Shown: piece by piece, positions 44,601-53,550 of the stretch | Layout of the letters: each line of letters opens with the position of its first letter | Position numbering within the stretch: position 1 is the first letter of the stretch | The notes under the pieces: model-generated | Told to the model about the DNA's origin: nothing | Seen by the model: only the letters and a program-made list of their open reading frames with translations | The model's database searches: none | Program-made: the position numbers and the translations under genes | NCBI RefSeq assembly: GCF_027580225.2 | Contig: NC_073359.2 | Location: forward strand, 16,624,001 to 16,688,000 | DNA: 64,000 bases | Direction: 5' to 3' | Origin: Misgurnus anguillicaudatus | Lineage: Eukaryota; Chordata; Actinopteri; Cypriniformes; Cobitidae

Positions 44601-45374
44601 TACCGCTCAGATAGGGCGCTTCCCAGTCGCTGGCACTACTGTGGGTTAAAGGAACATCTAGTGCCCGGCCTTCTGCCTTAAAACCTAATTCTCCTATCCT
44701 TAAGTGGAACCGGAGGGCTTTATGCAGACACTGGAAGAGGTCAGCCCCTAGTGGCGTTTTAGTAGGGTTTCCCAATTCGTCGGTCACGACGTGACGTCGT
44801 AGTGACCGACTGAAAGGGAACGTCTCGGTTACGGATGTAACCCTCGTTCCCTGAAGGAGGGAACGGAGACGTCACGTCCCGTCGCCACAGGTGCTGCCAC
44901 CTGCTGTTTAGGCCGGTCACCTTCCGGCTTTCTCAGCGAACAGAAGCTGATTTCCCTATTTGCACGTGCGCCTTATATGCGCACCTGGCGGGGCGGCGCC
45001 AGCATTATGCAAATATCTCAATGCCAAGTTCATTGGCGTTTTAGTAGTATTCGAAGCAGATTGGTCTCTCTAAGCGAGCTCCCAATTCGTCGGTCACGAC
45101 GTGACGTCTCCGTTCCCTCCTTCAGGGAACGAGGGTTACATCCGTAACCGAGACGATCTCCTCTGCACTTTGTTCTTATAGATAAAATGTAAATAGTAGA
45201 AGTTTCTGGTTAAATAATCTCACCTAATAAAAGCACTTTGATCTCTCTGCGTTCTCGATTCTTCTGCTCTTGCAGGATGCGATTAATTTCATTGTCTTTA
45301 GCGATGGCGTTCCTCTTCTCTTCAGATACGCTATAGGTACAGCAATTGTAGCACCATCTCCACATCTCCCCCAT
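32630..45374 (-). CDS. gna15: gna15-like copy 2 (G-protein alpha, Gq class) with altered switch I and P-loop
   Basis: Coding exons in transcript order: 45374-45224, 39193-39009, 38353-38199, 35498-35370, 35233-35104, 34937-34784, 32832-32630. They total 1107 nt, 368 aa, with no break. The N-terminus [12 protein letters not shown] has three Cys for palmitoylation. Guanine-binding motifs DVGGQ, NKKD and TCATDT are intact. Two sites differ from the family: the P-loop is GTGDSGKT (Glu to Asp at residue 54), and switch I reads [10 protein letters not shown] rather than [10 protein letters not shown] (residues 192-193). The arginine finger (188) and the Mg-binding Thr (191) are kept. The C-terminus is NQHELI. 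It is the longest copy because of mobile elements in its introns: DIRS in intron 1, an LTR and a Tc1 relic in intron 3. A non-coding first exon lies near 50034. Confidence 0.92.
33601..34169. mobile_element. Non-autonomous hAT element, perfect 8-bp duplication
   Basis: Ends tagaggtcttc and gaagacctcta are inverted, and GTTCACAC flanks both (33593-33600 and 34170-34177). The interior is rich in 'acccga' words. The open frame at 33525-33950 is internal and not a gene. It is in intron 6 of copy 2. Confidence 0.85.
35370..35498 (-). CDS. gna15: gna15 copy 2, exon 4 (switch I exon)
   Basis: This 129-bp exon encodes the end of the helical domain and switch I. The codons ACC AAA TCC ATC (35419-35408) give T-K-S-I. 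Copies 3 and 4 have ACC ACA GGC ATC. Three nucleotide differences in two adjacent codons argue against a single read error. Both splice sites are canonical. Confidence 0.92.
35547..36717 (+). mobile_element. Tc1/mariner-type transposon relic in copy 2 intron 3
   Basis: Left end tacactcacccaaaggattat, right end the inverse of ataatccttgagtgta (five bases shorter), both at TA. The interior encodes damaged transposase pieces. The clearest is [19 protein letters not shown] near 36485-36545, which keeps the Glu of the DDE core. Stops and frame changes make it dead. Confidence 0.75.
36741..37050 (+). repeat. Left long terminal repeat
   Basis: 310 bp, TG...CA ends. A tatata near 36852 and attaaatg near 36990 are possible promoter and poly(A) elements by position. 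Confidence 0.85.
37053..37589 (+). CDS. Internal ORF of the LTR element (gag-like remnant)
   Basis: It starts [18 protein letters not shown] just past the left repeat and runs 178 codons to the PPT. It has no zinc knuckle and no protease or polymerase motif. By position it is the leftover of a gag region and not a host gene. Confidence 0.5.
   Translation: MIQPKLDAAGSRRAAPPGVSSRGSSDIGVHSPSAPMSLGDHRERSLAPAGGGSAQAVPQRLSRRRQSLGGPPSCSQGDPERTTPAHFPGVATEGLRFREGMGDDFRGHLIVDDSQEGGNSSASVLGAIAPVLLAQSGQPSCWSHPGGCRLRQGPQALHPSLGLSLPDFVFVVFYVSVW
37612..37921 (+). repeat. Right long terminal repeat
   Basis: 310 bp, practically identical to the left repeat; followed by the ATGAG duplication. Confidence 0.85.
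39009..39193 (-). CDS. gna15: gna15 copy 2, exon 2 (P-loop exon)
   Basis: This 185-bp exon gives the P-loop [22 protein letters not shown] at 39185-39183 replaces the Glu codon of the other copies, and Lys replaces Arg in QMRIIHG. Canonical AG and GT borders. The DIRS element begins 28 bp upstream of the exon (39221), between the branch point and distal intron. Confidence 0.9.
39221..39415 (+). repeat. DIRS left inverted terminal repeat
   Basis: Begins gttccctttcagtcggtcac and contains a TATATAA (about 39373) ahead of the coding region. It is the inverse of the right terminal repeat over the block 'gagaccaatctgcttcgaat' to 'gcgcacgtgcaaatagggaa'. Confidence 0.8.
39960..41650 (+). pseudogene. 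DIRS first ORF region (gag-like), broken
   Basis: Several overlapping plus-strand frames (40026-40472, 40503-40922, 41051-41647) read Ser/Arg/Pro-rich proteins without a recognisable domain. They sit where the gag-like ORF of DIRS elements lies. Frame changes separate the pieces, so it is no longer one gene. Confidence 0.5.
41820..43300 (+). pseudogene. DIRS reverse transcriptase/RNase H region, degenerate
   Basis: Fragments such as [20 protein letters not shown] near 42303-42360 match the style of the DIRS RT/RNase H segment. Many stops and frame shifts are present. Assigned mainly from position between gag-like and recombinase regions. Confidence 0.45.
43640..44250 (+). pseudogene. DIRS tyrosine recombinase, frameshifted
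   Basis: Two frames (43764-44045 and 44030-44548) together cover the C-terminal catalytic part. [18 protein letters not shown] gives the H-x-x-R pair, [16 protein letters not shown] gives the terminal catalytic Tyr, and [12 protein letters not shown] comes upstream. A frame change near 44035 breaks it. The motif set (R-H-R-Y) identifies the YR family that replaces DDE integrase in DIRS. Confidence 0.8.
44767..44885 (+). repeat. DIRS internal complementary region
   Basis: Reads cccaattcgtcggtcacgac through ctgaaagggaac (inverse of the left end) and at once gtctcggttacggatgtaac (inverse of the right end). The junction at about 44821/44822 fixes the two element ends at 39221 and 45154. Confidence 0.85.
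44938..45154 (+). repeat. DIRS right inverted terminal repeat
   Basis: Inverse of the left repeat, extended by 'gttccctccttcagggaacg' and 'gttacatccgtaaccgagac', which are only in this end and in the internal complementary region. Confidence 0.8.
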
Positions 45375-45379
45375 ACTTA

Positions 45380-47120
45380 GTGTATTTTTCCAAAGACTAT
45401 ACGTACAGCCATCCGGTTGTTTTTTTTACAAAATAAGTCCCGACAGTGTATCATATTAGTAAGAAGTGCCAAACCATCCGCGAGGACATTTTTAAGAGAA
45501 TTCTACGATTTGTGCGAGTAGATTACACACAAAGTCAATGCAAAGATGCGAATAGACGTGAACTAGGGCAATGCGAATGACGTGAATTGGCGCCGCGATT
45601 GCTGCAAAAATACGCTAATCGCCTCAACTATGTCTTCGCACAAGTTGAAAATATTCAACTCGAGCAAAAAATTTGCATGACAAGATGATATGCTGCAATT
45701 AATCTAGAGCAAGGAATGCGATGCTTCGTGTTTGGTGTGTACACAGCATTAGACGAATTTAAACAAGTTTAAAGTTTAAACAAGACAAACAGACATTAAG
45801 TTTGCTCATTTGTAAATAACATCTTACATGATTAATTATACATGTTCATATAAAATGTATTTTTAAACTGCATCAATCACGATCAAGATAACTCAAAGTA
45901 CTCGGATGAAGCTGTATCGTAACTGTAAAAAAATGGACGATGCGACATCGCCTCTTTCCATTGAAATGAATTAAAGCCAAAAATGTTTGGCCATGGGCGC
46001 TGCCATGTTACCTAAAAACAACAGTTTGGAGCCAGGGCATGCGCAGAAGGAATCGTCTATGAAGCCAGAGGCAGAGCCGCAGTATCAAGCTTGCGCGCCC
46101 TATTCAATCATAACGACACGCCATCAAATTACTAGCTAAAATTAAACAAAAATGAACAATTGAACATATTTTTGCATTATAACAACTACCTAGAGGACCA
46201 AAACCATCTTTCGAAAATTTTTATTGAAAGTGTAAATATTTTTTTATTTAAAGCCGAGTCCCATTCGTTTGCATAGAGAGGGTGGGGTTTATGACTTGTA
46301 CTGCATCCAGCCACCAGGGGGCGATCAAAGAGCCAGCGGCTTCACTTTTCAAGATGTATGAGGCACACCTGAGCTGTATTAGTTTCCGGCAGGTTTCAGG
46401 TGGTTTGTTTCCTGTAAATAAACATTGGAATGTCACATATCAGAATCAAGAATTCCAGTGTGTCTTGTAATAAATTATAAGTTTGTTTGAAAAAAAGTTT
46501 TGATATCAGTTTTGAGGTCTTTGTGAAACCCAAATATATTTTAGTGTTTGACGACACCCCCGTGTAAAAAGATGAAACCCAGCATGCAAGTGCAAGAAAC
46601 CGTTTATCAACATTGATACGGTGGTCGCTTTCGAAACACAGCTTCATGAGGTTTCGAAACATTTACGACCCTTTTGTTTCGAATTATGGTTCGGAGCGTG
46701 TTTCCAACTGGCCAAGTCACGTGATTTTAGCAAACAAGGCTTCTTTATGTCATAAATGGCCCTGTCCCAAATGGCGCACTTCATGTGGACTTTCCGTCTC
46801 GTGGCCTAAATTACGCGTGCTCGCTTAGTCTACAAGTCCGTAGGGTGTCCCATCTGTAATTTTTACGCTCCAAAGTGTGCTCATCAGCGCCCCCTTTGCA
46901 CCCTTGATGCTGTCTTCGGCAAAGCACGCACTGCAGCAGCTTTGTGCACTTTACCAACCCAGAAGTCCTTGCTAAAGAGGAATCAGACCAATCAAACGAC
47001 GGAAGGGAGGAGTTCACACTGATGGGCAACTTCTCTTCCTATTTCCGGCGTGACTCTCGAGTCTGTCCCAAAATACGACTCTGGTGCCTGCTCTTGGACT
47101 CGCGTCAAGGGTCCCTAAGG
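45380..47120. other. Distal part of copy 2 5' intron
   Basis: No exon is seen. The DNA is repeat-like: 45540-46130 and 46240-46440 resemble dispersed element fragments ('tggccatgggcgctgccatgtt', 'gccaccagggggcgatcaaa'), but no ends could be fixed. Open frames here are short and without family. Confidence 0.35.
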
Positions 47121-47124
47121 TCTG

Positions 47125-49133
47125 TGTCACGGCCGGGGCGGACCTAAGATAGCTAAAGGGTCACGCCCCTCTCTAGTTCCCAAGACCACCCCAATGACCA
47201 GACAGACACATAAATTACCATAATACTGAATTTTTATTAAATAATTAAAACATAAGGGGAAAGGGGAAGGGCAGTCTAAAACAATCTTCTTCTTCTCGCC
47301 TCCAGGGCATATGTCGGGGCAGAGGTAGGAGGTTCTCACTACCGACACGGTTTAATCCTCTTCGAGGCGTTACTGCAAACACAGGTAAGTGATACACTGC
47401 ACAGGTGGGTTACTCACAACGCTGGGGCCTTTGGCTCACTCCAAAGCATTCGTGGAGACAGAGGTAAAGGGTTTCTCACTACTGACACTGCTTGGTCCTC
47501 TTCGAGGCGTTACTGCAAACACAGGTAAGTGATATACTGCACAGGTAGGTTACTCACAACACTGGGGCCTTTGGTTCCCTCCAAGCATTCGTGGAGACAG
47601 AGGTAATGGGTTCTCACTACTGACACTGTTTGGTCCTCTTCGAGGCGTTACTGCAAACACAGGTAAGTGATATACTGCACAGGTAGGTTACTCACAACAC
47701 TGGGGCCTTTGGTCCCCTCCAAGCATTCGTGGAGACAGAGGTAATGGGTTCTCACTACTGACACTGTTTGGTCCTCTTCGAGGCGTTACTGCAAACACAG
47801 GTAAGTGATACACTGCACAGGTAGGTTACTCACAACGCTGGGGCCTTTGGTTCCCTCCAAGCATTCGTGGAGACAGAGGTAATAGGTTCTCACTACTGAC
47901 ACTGTTTGGTCCTCTTCGAGGCGTTACTGCAACCACAGGTAAGTGATACACTGCACAGGTAGGTTACTCACAACGCTGGGGCCTTTGGTTCCCTCCAAGC
48001 ATTCGTGGAGACAGAGGTAATGGGTTCTCACTACTGACACTGTTTGGTCCTCTTCGAGGCGTTACTGCAAACACAGGTAAGTGATACACTGCACAGGTAG
48101 GTTTCTCTCCTCTGGCTCGGGCCTCAACGTGCTATTTCTTCGCACAATCTGCACGGGGCCCGGGCGGCTTTGGTTACTGTCAATACAGCACACACACAGC
48201 AAGCTTAGTGAAACACACGGTAAAAGTCACACTCACCACAGCACTCTGCACACGCACTCCACGTGAAGTTAAGGCTTGGCCGCCTAGGTCTTGGCTGCTC
48301 GAGAGGCGGGTTGGGCGTTGTACACGCCAGAGAAAGAGAAAAGATTTCACAGGTAAATATGTTCAACAACGCCCCTCTATGTCTCCTGGTTACCTCTTCG
48401 GCTCACCTACACATTCAGTCTCCGCAGGGCCGGTAACCTTCAACACCTCCACAAAGACACCAGTAACTCCTCTTCTAAATAGCACCAAGTGTTTGTTTTG
48501 ATTGTTTACTCACGCTTGGTTGTCCAAACGATTCCCCAATCATACATCCAACAGCGTCGTGTTTTCTTCTCCACATCCAAATCACACAATACCTTCCTTA
48601 CTTCAACGTCTCCAACCTCTCGTCTTCCCTAAGGGATAAATGTGAGTCAACCCAGCCGATCTCCACCGTAGCAACGAGCACAAGCAACGTATTCACAAAG
48701 TGCCACCAACAACACGCTCCGGTGTAGTGCTCCTTTAATTTCCACCGCTCCGTCCTTCTCGCTTTTCTGGGCTGCCGCACTCTTTCCTCGCGCTATAAGC
48801 GCTTCCGTGGATCAACGGCGCCCTCCGGCTCCTCTAAGGACGGAGCGTGTGAACAGGTCTGCCCTAGGCAGTAAAAGGAGCTCGTGCCCCAAAACAACCC
48901 TTCATTGTGCTTCTTTGGACCTTTTAATATGTCTTGTCTCTACTCCTCCTCCAATCACGGGTTTTCACGTTGATGCCCCACACCTGTTGCTCATTCCCTC
49001 ATGATCTGCGTTGTCAGGAAGACCAGGAAGAAAAATAGTGTTTGTAAAAAGAGGTCTGGCAGGAAACCATCTTCAGGCGGAACCAATCTCCTCTGCTTTT
49101 GGTTCCGCCCCATCATAGTCACCCTGTGACATC
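47125..49133. mobile_element. Unclassified element containing a minisatellite
   Basis: It is bounded by tgtcacggccggggcggacc and the short inverse ccctgtgaca at 49133. The middle carries the 138-bp tandem array. Borders are tentative; no coding region is recognised. It lies in the 5' intron of copy 2. Confidence 0.35.
47325..48105. repeat. 138-bp minisatellite, about 5.5 units
   Basis: The marker cctcttcgaggcgttactgc recurs at 47357, 47497, 47635, 47773, 47911 and 48049, spacing 140 then 138 four times. Units are nearly identical. Each has acaggtaagtgata, a good splice-donor match on the plus strand. Confidence 0.9.
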
Positions 49134-49416
49134 TGCACTACATGATGTCATCAAAGTGTGGACTCTGAGGAGGTCCACAAGTCCGGAGTGTGCCATTTGG
49201 GCCAAGGGCACATTTCGAAACGTTTTGAGACTCCAATGATTCATCACTAGGGGGAGTTGCTCACAAATGACCAGTGTCAAATATGGTTATGGTCTAATCG
49301 GGTCAGTTTTATTATGCAAGTTTAATAAATCCTTCAGACCGATAACACTACCATTTTGCCTACTTTTTGTTTATAGACAGATTTAATGACAAACATGTGC
49401 ATAATTAAAAGGGCAC

Positions 49417-49731
49417 CCTACTGAAAAATCCAGCCAAGACCAGCATGAGCTGGTAGCTGGCCCTAGCTGGTTTAAAGTGGCACTAGCTGATTTAAGCTGG
49501 TCCTCCCAGCCTGGCAAAGCTGATCATGCTGGTGGGCCAGCTGGTCTTACAGCCTAACCAGCTAAGTCCAGCTAGACCAGCTTAAAAAGTGACCAAAACA
49601 GAGCTAGACCAGCTTGCTACACCAGCAAAACCAGCCCGCTACACCAGCAAAACCAGCTAAAACCAAGCTGGGAGACCAGCTAAAACCAGCTCACCAGCTT
49701 ATTCTGGTTTTAGATGGATTTTTCAGTAGGG
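49417..49731. repeat. MITE built of 'accagct' words
   Basis: Ends cctactgaaaaatccagcc and the inverse (gatttttcagtaggg) are inverted. The interior is a dense run of ccagct/agctgg words that can fold on itself. Confidence 0.75.
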
Positions 49732-50033
49732 AGTAATTTTTAATGATTTGTTTGCCCTAAATAAAACTAAAAATACAGAGTACACTTTTAATTATGGCTT
49801 AAATAATTTATTTTTTTAAACATATTTTTTAGAAAAGTATTGTTATTATTTTGTAAAAAGTGCAAAATGTTTGAAGAGATCTTGTTGCTTTTACACGACT
49901 TTGACCAGTAGTTGTTGCCAGCATGTGTGGTTCAAATGATTCGAAGCTTCTAAAAGCTTCGTTTGTCCCATCAAATCGCAATAAACGTTTCATTAAATTG
50001 GAGAATACAGCACGAGCACGTTGAATCACTTAC

Positions 50034-50110
50034 CTTTATTCGTCGTACGTAGAGTCTATGCGTATTTACGAAACGCGAGGCTTTGTTTTGGCTGAGGCTG
50101 AATTTACTGT
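50034..50110 (-). promoter_or_regulatory. Copy 2 non-coding exon and proximal promoter block
   Basis: A donor AATAAAG|GTAAGTG at 50034 is preceded by CTCGCGTTTCGTAAATACGC (50079-50060), the same motif as in copies 3 and 4. The acceptor ahead of the coding start is CTAAG|T at 45375, giving a 4.7-kb 5' intron. Outer border unknown. Confidence 0.6.
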
Positions 50111-50297
50111 AGATAAAAGGACGTCTCTGCCGAGTGCAAGCGCAATCAGATCTATAAAACCTAATAACCCTCCTCCTACCTATACTATACAGCAGTTAGA
50201 TAGGTAAATAAGTATAAACTCTTGTATGAACACAAGAAAAGTAATGTAAAAACCTGCAATTAAAGTAAAATAAATGCTTAAAATCAGATAAGAAATC

Positions 50298-50405
50298 AGA
50301 AGTGGTGTTTACTTATTGAACTTACTTGACACTCCTTGTAGATGTCAATCTTTTGTCTTGGCAGGCACAGCAGGTTAAGCAAGACTTTCATGAGCACGTT
50401 TGAAT
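50298..50405 (-). promoter_or_regulatory. Upstream block of copy 2 shared with copy 4
   Basis: Shares 'aagtggtgttaacttgttga'-like sequence, 'gatgtcaatcttttgtctt' and 'gcaagactttcatga' with 15068-15190. It ends abruptly at a (GA)n tract. Confidence 0.5.
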
Positions 50406-50407
50406 TT

Positions 50408-50410
<3 letters not shown>

Positions 50411-50462
<52 letters not shown>
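50411..50462. repeat. (GA)n microsatellite, about 26 units
   Basis: An uninterrupted ga dinucleotide run of about 52 bp, some 300 bp upstream of the copy 2 non-coding exon. Confidence 0.95.
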
Positions 50463-50465
<3 letters not shown>

Positions 50466-51256
50466 AACCTGCTGTCCTACATTAAGTTTTCTCTCTCAGT
50501 GCTTTGTTGTTTTAAGGTGTTACCAAAAGGTGCCTCCATAGAGTTAAATCATAATATTTTAGGTTATTATTTCATTAAAATAACTCAATTAATAAGATTT
50601 ATCACTACAAATTTAGGTAGAGAAGAAATACCAGGAGATAACTGTTTCTGTGGTTCTCACTTCATGAACTCATATTCATTCATTCAGTGAGACATCAGCG
50701 CCACCCACAGGCCAACTTACAGCTCTGTCTGGTTTGAAGCGCATCCATGATCCACAAATTTTCATTTCTAGCAATCCAAAGTGATGGGTAGCTGTTGGGC
50801 ACCAGCAGATGTTTGAAGGACGATTTTAACTATGTGAAGTCATCCATGGCAAGTATCAAAAACAAAATTTCCTGTAAATGGAGATTACTTTTTGGTATGT
50901 ATGACGCTATACTTTATTTCACTTTTCTAAACCGTTTTAATTCCTTCTTGTTGTTTCTTTTATTTAATAGTTTTGTGTTTGTTTCATTAAGCAATAACAC
51001 AATTCAGTATGAACACTTTAATACTACACCTGTTCAAATGCATTGGATTTATTAAATTGCTTTCAATATCATCAAATTAAATTGTGTGCAGGACATATGG
51101 TGTCATAATAATCATGTGCTTAATACATGAATGAATGTGTATGACTTTCTGTTGATTTTTTTTTTTATTTTTTTTTTTGCTGTAGAAAGTATATTCGTGA
51201 CCCTGGACCACAAAACCAGTCATAAGGTATTTTTCATATTTTTTGTAACTGAGATT

Positions 51257-51460
51257 TACACTCTTGAAATTCCTAGGTTATTTTTGACAAAATAAATATT
51301 GAACAGAACACAGGCTGGGTTAAAATGCAACCATGGGGTATAATAACCCAGCAGATAGGTTAAAACAACCCAGCATTGGGTCAATTTTAACCCAGCAGTG
51401 TGTTCTGTCAAATATTTATCCATTATGGGTCAAAAATAACCCAACCATTCTTAAAGTGTA
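51257..51460. repeat. MITE with 'acactcttgaaattcctaggt' ends
   Basis: Left half with 'ggctgggttaaaatg' is mirrored by 'ttttaacccagca', and the right end cttaaagtgta mirrors tacactcttg. Confidence 0.6.
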
Positions 51461-51674
51461 TACATCATCTGAAAGCTAAATAAATATGGTAATATAAGCC
51501 TTTCATTGATGTATATATGGTTTGTTAGAATAGGACAGTTTTTGGCCGAGATACATCTATTTGAAAATCTGGAATCTGAGGGTACAAAAAAAATTGAAAT
51601 ATAAAAAACTCCCCTTCGCTGCAAAAAATATGAAAAAAAATGAAAAAACTAATTACTAATTAAAAAACTAAACT

Positions 51675-51992
51675 AGTTTTAAACTTTAACAGAGGACCCT
51701 CCTACTTGGTCCTACTTATGGTCCCTTTAAAAATATAGTGCATAATTTTTTCATCCATTTTTTTAAGTTTCACATAGAATTCCAAGCAATTTAAACAATT
51801 GCTTAAAATTCCATGTGAAACTTACTTAAAAAGTGGATGCAAAAATGATGCACTATATTTTTAAAGGGACCATAAGTAGGATTTACCTAGCCTGGTCCAA
51901 CCAGACTCGTACATTCATTTCATTTGTACTGAGAGTCTGGCCACTGGAAGCGTTACTTCCGTTAAGGAGGGTCCTCTGTTGAAGTTTAAAAC
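51675..51992. repeat. Nested inverted repeats
   Basis: Outer arms 'taacagaggaccctcct' and 'ggagggtcctctgttga' are inverted. Inside, 51711-51880 is a near-perfect palindrome with arms 'cctacttatggtccctttaa' and inverse. The spacer on to 53550 shows no gene. A tttatt at 52970-52975 could be the poly(A) signal of copy 1. Confidence 0.6.
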
Positions 51993-53550
51993 AATTGGAT
52001 CTGCCCAGAGTCACTCAGCATCTGCCATAGGCAATCGCTAACGTGTGGTCGTGACGTATATCATGCGCTGAACCCAGCCGGAAACAACAAGTCCGAATAA
52101 TCAGAATAACAAAACTTAGCAAACATTGTTCTTGCTCCGGCTTTAACTTCTGTATATTCGGCAGGCAGTTTTGCAACAACGGAGCATTTCTCACGTCTTT
52201 CTCCGCTGCCATTATTGAACTCCAACTCAAACTGACGCACAACCTCAACGTCATCGTTCTTAGCCACCCCCCTCTGTTCGCTGATTGGACCTGCAGATTT
52301 TTGCCGGAGAAAACAAATCTCTACACAGCAGTCCCAGACGTTGTACTGAAGCTAAATGAAAATTAAGCGGAAGCACGTAGGAGGGCGGAGCCAGGCTAGG
52401 ATTTACCCCCATCTAGTGATAAATTGTTTCAAACGAATAGTGCTCTCTAGCGTCTCTGGTAGCCGTTATGTAATCACTGATCTCCTTGTCCGTTTCAGCT
52501 TTTGGTCCCTCTCTGCTATTATAGTTTATCAATATGGCGGAACGACATGGAAGCCTCCTTGGACTTACCCGTTCAATGTAAGTAAAGAGAAGAAATTCTA
52601 AGCTTTAAAAGAAAAGTCAGATCACTGGCAGAGGTCATTTGACACCAATGAGGACATATTTATGAATAAAGACATTGATTTTGATTAATAAAACACTTAA
52701 AACCCTACTTACTGTCCCTTTAAGTAAATCCAGCGTATTCTTTTTTTTCAGTGTTGAAAGTTGTCCAAATGAAGTCATATTACACATATAACTAAGGCTA
52801 ATTTTTTTTATATATTTACAGTAAAATTTACAAAATATCTAATTTACATAATATCCTATATTTGGCATAAAAAATCTATAATGTTGACCCATACAATGTA
52901 TTTTTTGGCTAGCTACAAATATGCACATGCTACTTATGACTGTTTTTTTTTTTTTGGTGCAATGTCACATTTATTCTCTGTCTTGTTATAGTCTCTAGAA
53001 TATATTTGTTCTCAGATTAATAATTCAATTGAATATTAAAGTAAAAAGTAAAAACTATGCATTTTTTTCATTCACAATTTATCATGCTCTGTTATAAAAA
53101 AAATACTAAAACATTTAGGCTACTAAGTTAATGAATATACAAAAGTAAAACTTTTAACTCTATAAAATATTAAAGGGAAACATTTTCATACATACATACA
53201 TACATACATACACATACAAATGTTCTGCATTGATTTAGAAATCATATACTTGAGATGAACATCAGTCTTGAATGGAACTAAAGTTCACACCCATGGCCTT
53301 CCAACACTCTGTATCTTACATGCAAATCCAGAAAGCACTTTGATAATCTGGCAAGCTCTAATGTAATTGCCTGACTTTTTGCAACCTCATTGAGAAAACC
53401 ACAGTTTTTGTCAATTTGCCTCGAAAGTAGTTTTACCAGTAAAGATAGGTGAGGCTGATACAATGAGCACTATTCTGTTCAGATGGGCTGATCGTGGCCA
53501 GAATAAAACTCTGACTGTATACTGTAGACCTTTTAGTCCAGAAGTTTCTT

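Larger units (their letters stand above)
39221..45154 (+). mobile_element. DIRS-type tyrosine-recombinase retrotransposon
   Basis: The element has inverted terminal repeats, at 39221 to about 39415 and about 44938 to 45154. They share 'gctcccaattcgtcggtcac' and 'ggcgccagcattatgcaaat' in opposite orientation. An internal complementary region at about 44767-44885 joins the complement of the left end directly to the complement of the right end, the hallmark of DIRS replication through a circle. No target duplication is seen, as expected for tyrosine-recombinase insertion. The interior is GC-richer than its surroundings and carries damaged reading frames. It fills most of coding intron 1 of copy 2, antisense to the gene. 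Confidence 0.88.

Noticed and set aside
47325..48105. Regular repeats that might suggest a CRISPR-type array
   Set aside because: 138-bp units without spacers in an animal intron: an ordinary minisatellite.
52061..52267. 68-codon minus-strand frame reading MAKNDDVEVVRQFELEFNN
   Set aside because: Looks protein-like in composition, but I recognise no family. It overlaps another frame and lies in repeat-rich DNA, so it was left unannotated.
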